A DNA stretch of 61,007 bases, from NCBI GenBank assembly GCA_020056965.1, contig JAGVGT010000041.1, positions 1 to 61,007 on the forward strand. Reading direction: 5' to 3'. Under the pieces are notes generated by a model. That model had not been told where the DNA came from. It saw only the letters and a list, made by a program, of their open reading frames with translations, and ran no database searches. The stretch is from Deltaproteobacteria bacterium. Its GTDB lineage: Bacteria > Desulfobacterota > Desulfobulbia > Desulfobulbales > JAGXFP01. A program made the position numbers and the translations under genes. How positions within the stretch are numbered: the stretch's first letter is position 1; every line of letters begins with the position of its first letter. Positions 54,081 to 61,007 of this stretch are shown here, piece by piece.

Positions 54081-54473
54081 TCACCAGACTTCGATCCGGA
54101 GCCCGGTGACTCGTCCAAATTCCTTGGTGTTGCGGGTGACCAGAATGGCATCATGGGTGCGGGCAACAGCGGCAATCAGCAGATCGTTGGGTCCGATTAA
54201 TTTCCCCTGCGCTGTGAGGTTGGCGCGAATCTGGTCGTATTCCTCGGCGCAACGATCATCGAACGGCAAACTTGCCAGTGGCGCAAAAAAAAGTTTTAAA
54301 CGTTGCAGGTTGGCCTCAACCCTCCGGCTGTTTCGCGCCCCAAAGAGCAGTTCCGCCTTGACCACACTGCATAAAGCGATTTCGGTAGGTGCATGCGCCC
54401 GGAAATGGTGTTCCAGTTCAGGGGCGCGCTCATTGAACAGATGGATGCAGATATTGGTGTCGAGCAGGTACAT
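54081..54473 (-). CDS. vapC: VapC-type PIN-domain toxin
   Basis: 130-residue PIN ribonuclease. Acidic active-site residues are at Asp5 (YLLDTNICI), Glu41 (VVKAELLFGA) and Asp96-97 region (GPNDLLIAAVA). The C-terminal ILVTRNTKEFGRVTGLRIE is typical of VapC. It directly follows its antitoxin (TAA then ATG). VapC toxins cleave tRNA or rRNA. Confidence 0.94.
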   Translation of the reverse strand: MYLLDTNICIHLFNERAPELEHHFRAHAPTEIALCSVVKAELLFGARNSRRVEANLQRLKLFFAPLASLPFDDRCAEEYDQIRANLTAQGKLIGPNDLLIAAVARTHDAILVTRNTKEFGRVTGLRIEVW

Positions 54474-54698
54474 CTATTTCAACACCTCGCGCTGCTCGTA
54501 GTCACCTTGGGCGGGGCGTTCCAGCGGCTCCCCTTCCCAGGTGCCAAAAATCTCGAAGTAGCCTTCCGGCCACTGGTCGCCGACTTCCCGTTTGACCAAA
54601 CTGGCCAGATACTTTGAGGTAGACAGGTGGGCATGTTCAGCCTTCTTTTGGAACTGTTCGGCAATCTCGTCGGGTATGTAACAGTGCAGCTGGGCCAT
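54474..54698 (-). CDS. vapB: VapB-like ribbon-helix-helix antitoxin
   Basis: 74 residues. The N-terminus (MAQLHCYIPDEIAEQFQKKA, then STSKYLASLVKREV) has a strand-helix-helix DNA-binding pattern; the C-terminus (GYFEIFGTWEGEPLERP) probably neutralises the toxin. ATG at 54698 has GGAG 8 nt upstream. A palindrome overlaps its promoter, consistent with autoregulation. Confidence 0.88.
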   Translation of the reverse strand: MAQLHCYIPDEIAEQFQKKAEHAHLSTSKYLASLVKREVGDQWPEGYFEIFGTWEGEPLERPAQGDYEQREVLK

Positions 54699-54717
54699 GG
54701 TAAACTCCGTATATGTG

Positions 54718-54756
54718 GTGTATTTGTTTTTTAGCTACACGGAGGGGGTTTGTCAA
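54718..54756 (-). promoter_or_regulatory. vapBC promoter with overlapping palindrome
   Basis: On the minus strand a perfect TTGACA (54751-54756) and TAAAAA (54728-54733) are 17 nt apart. An inverted repeat GTGTA (54718-54722) and TACAC (54736-54740) covers the -10 region and is a likely operator for the antitoxin. Confidence 0.6.
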
Positions 54757-54807
54757 AGAGAAACGCGGCTCATAATAACTTTCAGCCAGCTCCTATAGCG
54801 CTCGGGG

Positions 54808-56043
54808 CTAAATCTTCCGGCGCAAAAGAGATCCCATCTCCCAGCCCTCGGGTAGCGGGGTAAGGGTGAGACGTACCAGGTGGCCGGGGTTGGCCTTGGG
54901 TAGTTCCTCTCCGTGATCGTTGCTGATTTTCTCAACCCGGTGGCAGGTAGAATTTAAACCCCTTCCCAGGTATTCGAGATCATTGCCGGGGAAGAGCTGA
55001 TTGCGCATCTCCACCAGGGGTGAGTCGCCAACCTCTCGGACGATGCCGGTGGGTTCGTGGGTCGGGGCGATATGGCTGCGGTCGTAAAGCATCTCGCCGG
55101 GGCCGGGTGGTTCGTCCAGGAAGTTTTCGGTGTAGCCCCGGTTGCCTACTTTCTGCAGTTCGGCCGCGAATTTTGGGTCCACCTGGGGTAGCGGCGCGTC
55201 GGCCTCGCTCGGCCAGCGGGCGGCCAGATCGTCCAAGGCGGCCCGGTAGGTGCGGATTACCGCCCCCACGTAATAGACCGACTTCATCCGTCCCTCGATC
55301 TTCAGGCTGTCCACCCCGGACGCGATCAGCTCGGGCAGTCGGTTCAACAGGCAGAGATCGCGGGAGTTGAAGATGTAGGTGCCACGTTCGTCCTCTTCGA
55401 CCGGGAAGTATTGGCCCGGGCGCTTTTCCTCGACCAGGCTGTAACTGTAACGGCAGGGGTGGGCACAGTCGCCCCGGTTGGCGCTGCGGCCGGTCAGATG
55501 GCAGCTCAAGAGGCAGCGGCCCGAGTAGGAGATACAGAGCGCCCCGTGGCTGAAGACCTCGATTTCGAGATCGGTGCCGGCCTTGATTTCGGTGATCTCG
55601 GCCAGGGACAACTCCCGGGCGGTGTTGAGCCGCTTTACCCCCTGCTCCTGCCAGAAGCGGGCCGATTCCAGGTTGGTGACATTGGCCTGGGTGGAGAGAT
55701 GGATTTCCAGTTGCGGGGCCACCCGGCGCGCCACCCGGAGGATGCCGGGGTCGGCGATGATCAGGCCGTCCACCTTCGCCGCCCGGAGTGACTCCAGATA
55801 GCCGGGCAGCTCGGCGAAGTCGCGGTTGTGGGCGAGGATGTTGACCGTAACGTAGACTTTGACCCGGCGGGCATGGGCGTAGGTCACCGCCTCGGCCAGT
55901 TCCTCGGGGCCGAAGTTGGCGGCATGGGCCCGCAGGCTGAACTCCTTGCCGCCCAGATAGACGGCATCGGCGCCGTAGTGGATGGCGGTTTTCAGTTTTT
56001 CCAGGCTACCGGCCGGGGCCAGAAGTTCGGGGATTTTCGGCAT
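54808..56043 (-). CDS. Peptidase U32 family protein (TrhP/YegQ-like)
   Basis: 411 residues, beginning MPKIPELLAPAGSLEKLKTA and containing HYGADAVYLGGKEFSLRA. The cysteine cluster of U32 proteins is in ISYSGRCLLSCHLTGRSANR then GDCAHPCR (four conserved Cys). Others are SLKIEGRMKSVYYVGAVIRTY and NRGYTENFL. In E. coli the TrhP branch hydroxylates U34 of tRNA with a prephenate-derived cofactor; this fits its position next to mnmA and mtaB. Other U32 proteins are ubiquinone-linked or rRNA-linked, so the exact branch is not certain. It is transcribed away from mnmA. Confidence 0.88.
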   Translation of the reverse strand: MPKIPELLAPAGSLEKLKTAIHYGADAVYLGGKEFSLRAHAANFGPEELAEAVTYAHARRVKVYVTVNILAHNRDFAELPGYLESLRAAKVDGLIIADPGILRVARRVAPQLEIHLSTQANVTNLESARFWQEQGVKRLNTARELSLAEITEIKAGTDLEIEVFSHGALCISYSGRCLLSCHLTGRSANRGDCAHPCRYSYSLVEEKRPGQYFPVEEDERGTYIFNSRDLCLLNRLPELIASGVDSLKIEGRMKSVYYVGAVIRTYRAALDDLAARWPSEADAPLPQVDPKFAAELQKVGNRGYTENFLDEPPGPGEMLYDRSHIAPTHEPTGIVREVGDSPLVEMRNQLFPGNDLEYLGRGLNSTCHRVEKISNDHGEELPKANPGHLVRLTLTPLPEGWEMGSLLRRKI

Positions 56044-56130
56044 GCTGTTCTTGGGCCAATAAGTTATGGTGAAGAGTCGTCCGTAAGCCGCTTTTGTAAC
56101 TTAATTAACTCAGTGGGTCCAGCGCAAACC

Positions 56131-57213
56131 TTGAACGAAGCGAGCCGACAGAGCAAAGGGCGGAAGGTTGCCGTGGCCATGAGCGGCGGGGTGGACTCCA
56201 CCGTCACCGCCGCGCTGTTACAGCAAGCAGGCGCCGAAGTGCGCGGAGTCTTCATGCTTTTGGGCCAACCCGATCAGGAGGCCCAGATCGAGCAAGTCCG
56301 TGGTCTGGCCGGGCGGCTGGAGATTCCCCTGGAGGTCATCGACCTGCGGGCCGAGTTCGCGGCCCGGGTGATCAGCTATTTCCGGGCCAGCTATTTCCGG
56401 GGCGAAACCCCCAACCCCTGCGTGGTCTGCAACCGCGAGGTCAAGTTGGGTCTATTGCTGGATCAGGTTCGGGCAGCTGGGGCCGAGTTTCTGGCCACCG
56501 GCCACTATGTCCGGCTCTATCGCGCTCCCGACGGGGGTTGTCACCTTCGGCGCGGACTCGATTCGAGCAAGGATCAGTCTTATTTCCTCTGCGGCCTGGC
56601 CCCCGCGCAGTTGCGCCACCTGCTTTTTCCCCTGGGCGAGCATCGCAAGAGCGAGGTCTACGAACTGGCCGCCGGACTGGGCCTACGCTTTACCACCAGC
56701 CAGGAGAGCCAGGATGTCTGCTTCCTGAAGGGGCGCGAATTGGGCGACTTTCTGGCCGCGGCGGCCCCGGCTGATTCAGCGGGGGCGGTGGTGACCACCG
56801 ATGGGCGCGAGATCGGCCGTCATGCCGGGATCTATCACTTCACCATCGGCCAGCGGCGGGGCTTAGGGATTCCGGCCGCCGCGCCCTACTATGTGGTGGG
56901 GCTGGAAGCGGCCGGCAACCGGGTGGTGGTTGGCACCAACGAAGAACTGTTCCGCGACCGGCTGTGGGTGCCCGAGGTCAACTGGCTGGCCGGAGCGCCG
57001 GAACTGCCGGTCGAGCTGGCCGTGCAGATTCGCTACCGCCAGCGGCCGGTTCCGGCCAGGGTCTCGGCCGGGTCGATCGGCGGGGTCGAGGTTGCCTTTG
57101 CCGATCCGCAGCGGGCCGTGACCCCGGGCCAGTTCGCCGCTTTTTACCAGGGCGACGAGCTGCTGGGCGGCGGGGTTATCCGGCTAAGCCCTGAATTTTC
57201 CGCTGTTGACTAA
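56131..57213 (+). CDS. mnmA: tRNA-uridine 2-sulfurtransferase MnmA
   Basis: Adds sulfur to U34 of tRNA-Lys, -Glu and -Gln. The PP-loop ATP site is VAMSGGVDSTVTAALL, the catalytic cysteines are in TPNPCVVCNREVKLG and SQDVCFLKGRELG, and the substrate-binding KDQSYFLCGL and FTIGQRRGLGI are normal. Length is about 360. No ATG begins this frame before residue 17: a TTG (56131) or GTG (56113) must be used, neither with a clear SD, or the true start is elsewhere. The upstream 130 nt are shared with the divergent U32 gene. Confidence 0.94.
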   Translation: MNEASRQSKGRKVAVAMSGGVDSTVTAALLQQAGAEVRGVFMLLGQPDQEAQIEQVRGLAGRLEIPLEVIDLRAEFAARVISYFRASYFRGETPNPCVVCNREVKLGLLLDQVRAAGAEFLATGHYVRLYRAPDGGCHLRRGLDSSKDQSYFLCGLAPAQLRHLLFPLGEHRKSEVYELAAGLGLRFTTSQESQDVCFLKGRELGDFLAAAAPADSAGAVVTTDGREIGRHAGIYHFTIGQRRGLGIPAAAPYYVVGLEAAGNRVVVGTNEELFRDRLWVPEVNWLAGAPELPVELAVQIRYRQRPVPARVSAGSIGGVEVAFADPQRAVTPGQFAAFYQGDELLGGGVIRLSPEFSAVD

Positions 57214-57335
57214 TTCGGGGAAACCGCTAAAATTGGCCTTCCTTTGGTCGGGCCGGTCTGGCTGGGGGCCTCTACCGTTATTCCCTTAAAACTAAAACCA
57301 GGTTGCTGAAGGCCATCTCGGAAAACCACCCACCC

Positions 57336-58658
57336 ATGCCCCCACAACCCCCAAAGAAAAAGGTGGCCCTGTCCACCCTCGGTTGCAAGGTCAACCAGTT
57401 TGAGTCGGCCGCCTTTCTTTCCACCCTGGCCGAACGGGAGGTGGAGGTGGTGGACTTCGGGGAGTTGGCCGAGGTCTATATTGTCAACACCTGCGCGGTG
57501 ACGGCCCGGGCCGCCCAGGAGTCGCGGCAGTTGATCCGGCGGGCGCTGCGGACCAATCCGGCCGCGCGGCTGGTGGTGACCGGCTGTTATGCCCAGATCG
57601 CCGCCCAGGAAATTCTCGACATCGTCGATCAGCCGCTGTGCATTGTCGGCAACGGTTTCAAGGACAAGCTGGTCGAGATTGCCCTGAACGACAACCATTG
57701 CGACCTGGAGATGTTCATGAGCGACATCGGCCGGCGCAAGGAGATCTGTCCGCTGACCGCGCGTCACTTCGTCGGCCGGACCAGGGCCTTACTGAAGGTC
57801 CAGGATGGTTGCAACAGCTATTGTTCCTACTGCATCGTGCCTTTTTCCCGGGGCCGCAGCCGCAGTCTGGTTCCGGAATTGGCGGTGGAGCAGGCCGGGA
57901 TTTTTGCGGCCGAGGCTTATCGGGAGATCGTCATCACCGGCATCCATACCGGCACTTACGGCCACGATTTTACGCCGGCCACCGATCTGGTCGCACTCTT
58001 GCGGCAGCTGGTCACCGCCTGCCCGCTGCGCTACCGGATCAGTTCCCTGGATCCCGGCGAGATCACCCCGGAGTTGCTGGAGCTGCTGGCTGCTGAACCG
58101 CTGTTGCTGCCCCACCTCCATATCCCCTTGCAGAGCGGCGATGATGCAATCCTGGCCCGGATGAACCGGCGTTATACCGGGGCCGCCTTTGGTGAGCTGA
58201 TTGGTCGCATCCATCGCCGGCTGCCCGATGCCGCCATCGGCGTCGATGTCATGGTCGGTTTCCCCGGCGAGGATGAGGCGGCCTTTCGCCACACTTACGA
58301 GTTGCTGGCCGGGCTGCCGGTCACCTACCTGCATATCTTCCCCTACTCAAAGCGACCGGGGACGGTAGCGGCGCGGATGGAGGCGCAGGTTGCCAAGGAG
58401 ATCAAAGCGGCCCGGGTGGCCGAGTTGCGGGAGCTGGATCAGCGCAAGCGGCGAGAGTTTTACACTGACCAGCTGGGGCGGGTTTGGCCGGTGCTGGTCG
58501 AGCGGGCCCGCCGGGGTAAACCGATGAACGGCTACACCGACAACTATGTGCCGGTGCATTTTACGGCCCCGGCAACGGTGGCGAACACCGTGGTCCGGGT
58601 CCGGCTTGACGCGCTGACCGCCGATGGGGTTAGCGGCACCATGGTGGAAGGGGAGTAA
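57336..58658 (+). CDS. mtaB: tRNA t6A37 methylthiotransferase MtaB
   Basis: Radical-SAM methylthiotransferase, 440 residues. N-terminal UPF0004 domain (LSTLGCKVNQFESAAFLS, VNTCAVTARAAQESRQ, VVTGCYAQ), radical-SAM motif CNSYCSYCIVPFSRGRSRS and C-terminal TRAM domain (about 375-440). The TLGCKVN start is the MtaB form, not MiaB or RimO. ATG at 57336. It is 122 nt after mnmA and 2 nt before cinA. Converts t6A37 to ms2t6A37. Confidence 0.95.
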   Translation: MPPQPPKKKVALSTLGCKVNQFESAAFLSTLAEREVEVVDFGELAEVYIVNTCAVTARAAQESRQLIRRALRTNPAARLVVTGCYAQIAAQEILDIVDQPLCIVGNGFKDKLVEIALNDNHCDLEMFMSDIGRRKEICPLTARHFVGRTRALLKVQDGCNSYCSYCIVPFSRGRSRSLVPELAVEQAGIFAAEAYREIVITGIHTGTYGHDFTPATDLVALLRQLVTACPLRYRISSLDPGEITPELLELLAAEPLLLPHLHIPLQSGDDAILARMNRRYTGAAFGELIGRIHRRLPDAAIGVDVMVGFPGEDEAAFRHTYELLAGLPVTYLHIFPYSKRPGTVAARMEAQVAKEIKAARVAELRELDQRKRREFYTDQLGRVWPVLVERARRGKPMNGYTDNYVPVHFTAPATVANTVVRVRLDALTADGVSGTMVEGE

Positions 58659-58660
58659 CG

Positions 58661-59908
58661 GTGCGCGGGGAGATCATCGCCATCGGGGATGAGCTGACCT
58701 CCGGTCGCATCCTCAACACCACCAGCTACTTCGCGGCCGGGCAGCTCTTTGCTGCCGGCCACGAGATTGTCGCGATGATTACCATCGGTGACGATCCGGC
58801 CCTGATCGGCCGGACCCTGCTGAATTCGCTGGCCCTGGCCGATTTCGTTATCGTCACCGGCGGCCTCGGCGCCACCAGCGACGATCTGACCAACGAGGCG
58901 GTAATCGACGCCCTGGGGCGACCGGTGACCTTCTACCCGGAGATTCTCACCCAGATCCGGGCCGGCAGCCAGAATGCCCCCGAGAGCGTCCGGCTCTCCC
59001 TGGAAAAGCTGGCCTGGTTGCCGGCCGGCGCCCATGCCCTGAAGTTTGACGCCAGTATGGCCGGCCATTTTCTAGTTCACGATGGTAAACCGATTTTCTT
59101 TCTGCCCGGTGTCCCCCACGAGATGAAGGAGCTGCTGGTCGAAACGGTGATCAGCCGGTTGGCGGTCTGGGAAGGCGAGGAGGTGCGGCAGGTCCGCCAG
59201 CGCCTCTACCGGGTGGCGGGTCTGCCGGAAATCGAGATCAATCGACGCCTGGCCCATCTGGAGAGGGGTGATAATCCGCTGAAGATCGGTTATTATCCGG
59301 TCCTGCCCGAGGTCCACGTCAGTCTGACCGTGGCCGGGGCGGAACTGGCCGCTACCGAGCAGCTGTTCGCGGAGGCCGATCGGGAAATCCGTCTGGCCCT
59401 CGGCGCCCATCTTTACGGCACCGACCAGGAAACCCTGGCCCAGGTGGTGGGCGGGTTGCTGGCCGGGCAGGGTCGTACCCTGGCCCTGGCCGAGTCCTGC
59501 ACCGGCGGCCTGCTGGCCGCCCAGATCACCGCTATCGCCGGCAGCTCCGGCTATTTTTTAGGCGGGGTAGTCGCCTACAGTAATGACCTGAAGGAGCGGC
59601 TGCTGGGGGTTGCGCCGGCTATCCTGGCCGCCCACGGCGCGGTGAGCCTGGAAACCGCCCGGGCCATGGCGATCGGGGCGCGAATGATCAGTGGCGCCGA
59701 CTATGGTCTGGCGGTCACCGGTATTGCCGGACCCTCCGGTGGCACCCCGGAAAAACCGGTCGGCACCGTCTGCTTCGGGCTGGCCTGGGCTGGCGGGGTC
59801 AAGGATTTGCGGGTCCAATTCAGGGGTGAACGCTGGCAGGTGCAAGAGTCGGCGGTCCACCAGGGGTTGGATCTGTTGCGCTTGACTCTGGACGAAATTG
59901 GTGCTTAA
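58661..59908 (+). CDS. cinA: CinA family nicotinamide mononucleotide deamidase
   Basis: 415 residues. The N-terminal MoaB-like domain (about 1-170; IIAIGDELTSGRILNTTS, VIVTGGLGATSDDLTNEA) is followed by the PncC amidase domain (about 255-415; LALAESCTGGLLAAQITA, SGYFLGGVVAYSNDLKERLL, VTGIAGPSGGTPEKPVGTV). It starts with GTG after GGGGAG. CinA and RecA are adjacent in many genomes, and the recA gene starts 55 nt downstream. Confidence 0.95.
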   Translation: MRGEIIAIGDELTSGRILNTTSYFAAGQLFAAGHEIVAMITIGDDPALIGRTLLNSLALADFVIVTGGLGATSDDLTNEAVIDALGRPVTFYPEILTQIRAGSQNAPESVRLSLEKLAWLPAGAHALKFDASMAGHFLVHDGKPIFFLPGVPHEMKELLVETVISRLAVWEGEEVRQVRQRLYRVAGLPEIEINRRLAHLERGDNPLKIGYYPVLPEVHVSLTVAGAELAATEQLFAEADREIRLALGAHLYGTDQETLAQVVGGLLAGQGRTLALAESCTGGLLAAQITAIAGSSGYFLGGVVAYSNDLKERLLGVAPAILAAHGAVSLETARAMAIGARMISGADYGLAVTGIAGPSGGTPEKPVGTVCFGLAWAGGVKDLRVQFRGERWQVQESAVHQGLDLLRLTLDEIGA

Positions 59909-59963
59909 TAAAGAACTTTCTGGCAATTTAATTGAGTATAAATAAGTACGGGAGAATGTCGCA

Positions 59964-61007
59964 ATGGCCATGAGTGAAGCGAAGAGCAAGACGATCGATA
60001 CCGCCATGCTGCAGATCGAAAAGCAGTTCGGCAAGGGTTCCATCATGAAGCTGGGCAGTGTCGAGACCGAGAAGATCCCGGTGATCCCGACCGGGGCGCT
60101 GAGCCTTGATATCGCCACCGGGGTCGGCGGCATCCCCCGCGGCCGGGTCACCGAGATCTTCGGGCCGGAATCCTCCGGCAAGACCACCCTGGCCTTGAAC
60201 GTCATCGCCGAGGCCCAGAAGCTGGGCGGCAGCGCCGCCTTCATCGACGCCGAGCACGCCCTCGATACCGCCTACGCCGAGCGACTGGGGGTGAACATCG
60301 ACGAACTGCTGGTCTCCCAGCCCGACTACGGTGAGCAGGCCCTGGAGATCGCCGAGATATTGATCAGGAGCGGCGCCATCGACGTGATCGTCATCGACTC
60401 GGTGGCTGCCCTGGTGCCCAAGGCCGAGATCGACGGCAACATCGGCGACTCCCACGTCGGTCTCCAGGCTCGGCTGATGAGCCAGACCATGCGCAAGCTG
60501 ACCAGCGTGATCAGCCGCACCAAGACCTGCCTGATCTTCATCAACCAGATCCGCATGAAGATCGGGGTGATGTACGGCAGCCCCGAGACCACCACCGGCG
60601 GCAACGCCCTGAAGTTTTACAGCTCATTGCGTCTGGATATCCGCCGGATCTCTTCGCTCAAGGAAGGGACCGATGCGGTGGGTAACCGCACCCGGGTCAA
60701 GATCGTCAAGAACAAGGTGGCCCCGCCCTTTAAGACGGTGGAGTTCGACATCGTCTTCGGCGAGGGGATCTCCAAGGAGGGCGATCTGATCGACCTGGGC
60801 GTCGAGCAGAATCTGGTCGAGAAGAGCGGCGCCTGGTATTCGTACAACGGCGAGCGGATCGGCCAGGGCCGGGAGAACGCCAAGACCTTCCTCAAGGAGC
60901 ACAAGGAGATCTTTGCCGAGATTGACCAGAAGGTGCGGCTCGGTTATGGTCTACCCCTTTCGGCCGGTAAGCCGGAGACCCCGAAACTCCCGGAAAAGAC
61001 CAAGAAG
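59964..61007 (+). CDS. recA: RecA recombinase, 3' end outside the window
   Basis: Recombinase and SOS coprotease. 348 codons are visible with no stop. ATP site [22 protein letters not shown], the L1/L2 regions [15 protein letters not shown] and [20 protein letters not shown], and [20 protein letters not shown] are normal. The two-codon repeat ATGGCCATG at the start means 59964 or 59970 may begin the protein; GGGAG upstream favours 59964. No E. coli-type LexA box was seen in the cinA-recA gap. Only the last few variable residues are missing. Confidence 0.98.
   Translation, partial: MAMSEAKSKTIDTAMLQIEKQFGKGSIMKLGSVETEKIPVIPTGALSLDIATGVGGIPRGRVTEIFGPESSGKTTLALNVIAEAQKLGGSAAFIDAEHALDTAYAERLGVNIDELLVSQPDYGEQALEIAEILIRSGAIDVIVIDSVAALVPKAEIDGNIGDSHVGLQARLMSQTMRKLTSVISRTKTCLIFINQIRMKIGVMYGSPETTTGGNALKFYSSLRLDIRRISSLKEGTDAVGNRTRVKIVKNKVAPPFKTVEFDIVFGEGISKEGDLIDLGVEQNLVEKSGAWYSYNGERIGQGRENAKTFLKEHKEIFAEIDQKVRLGYGLPLSAGKPETPKLPEKTKK

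Noticed and set aside
59909..59963. LexA (SOS) box before recA
   Set aside because: No CTG-N10-CAG-type or other clear palindrome in the 55-nt gap; recA could be read from a promoter upstream of cinA.

Overview
This window is a chromosomal segment from a Gram-negative, probably anaerobic bacterium. I infer a Desulfobacterota (former Deltaproteobacteria) lineage, possibly Desulfobulbales-like. Supporting signs are the GC-rich codon use, a selenocysteine tRNA, a corrinoid-type Fe-S/DUF3786 protein, a DUF3373 outer-membrane protein, a type II secretion operon and a PilMNOP pilus operon. No rRNA, phage, transposase or CRISPR array was seen.

Layout. 1-8166 (minus strand): type II secretion operon in the order gspC-D-E-F-I-J-K-L, with gspL cut by the window edge and no gspG or gspH between F and I. 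8167-9660: a structured intergenic stretch, a small protein with an acidic tail, tRNA-Sec, and a four-helix-bundle gene flanked by inverted purine-rich repeats next to glyQ, whose usual partner glyS is absent. 10902-13970: ArsR-family regulator and two outer-membrane proteins. 14008-20084: pgeF, rsmB, uvrA, secB, separated by REP-like repeats. 20164-30319 (minus): pilM-N-O-P, then a PilQ-like function split between an AMIN-AMIN-STN-TPR protein and a separate secretin lipoprotein, then a second lipoprotein and a five-domain Ig-like lipoprotein that carries a G10 tract. 31051-34030: lepB, pyrB, pyrC. 34084-41343 (minus): dprA-topA and dnaG-rpoD. 41563-46654: two hypothetical loci, an LsrF-type aldolase, a zinc alcohol dehydrogenase and an aminopeptidase P. 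46712-51874: rph, tgt, yajC, a PpiC-type isomerase and a thioredoxin-reductase fusion. 51944-54698 (minus): yciB, a hypothetical gene, a CFS/DUF3786 protein and vapBC. 54808-61007: U32 peptidase family gene (minus), then mnmA, mtaB, cinA and recA, which runs off the end.

Most genes are housekeeping: translation and tRNA modification (glyQ, selC, rsmB, tgt, rph, mnmA, mtaB, U32), repair and recombination (uvrA, dprA, cinA, recA), and replication and transcription (dnaG, rpoD, topA). Two envelope machines dominate the accessory content. Each has a secretin gene (gspD; the secretin at 23269-24945) preceded by the same ~50-nt hairpin repeat. The pilus operon, with its split secretin, added lipoproteins and possible contingency tract, is the best candidate for an undescribed variation on a known system. 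At least seven kinds of small palindromic repeat lie between genes.
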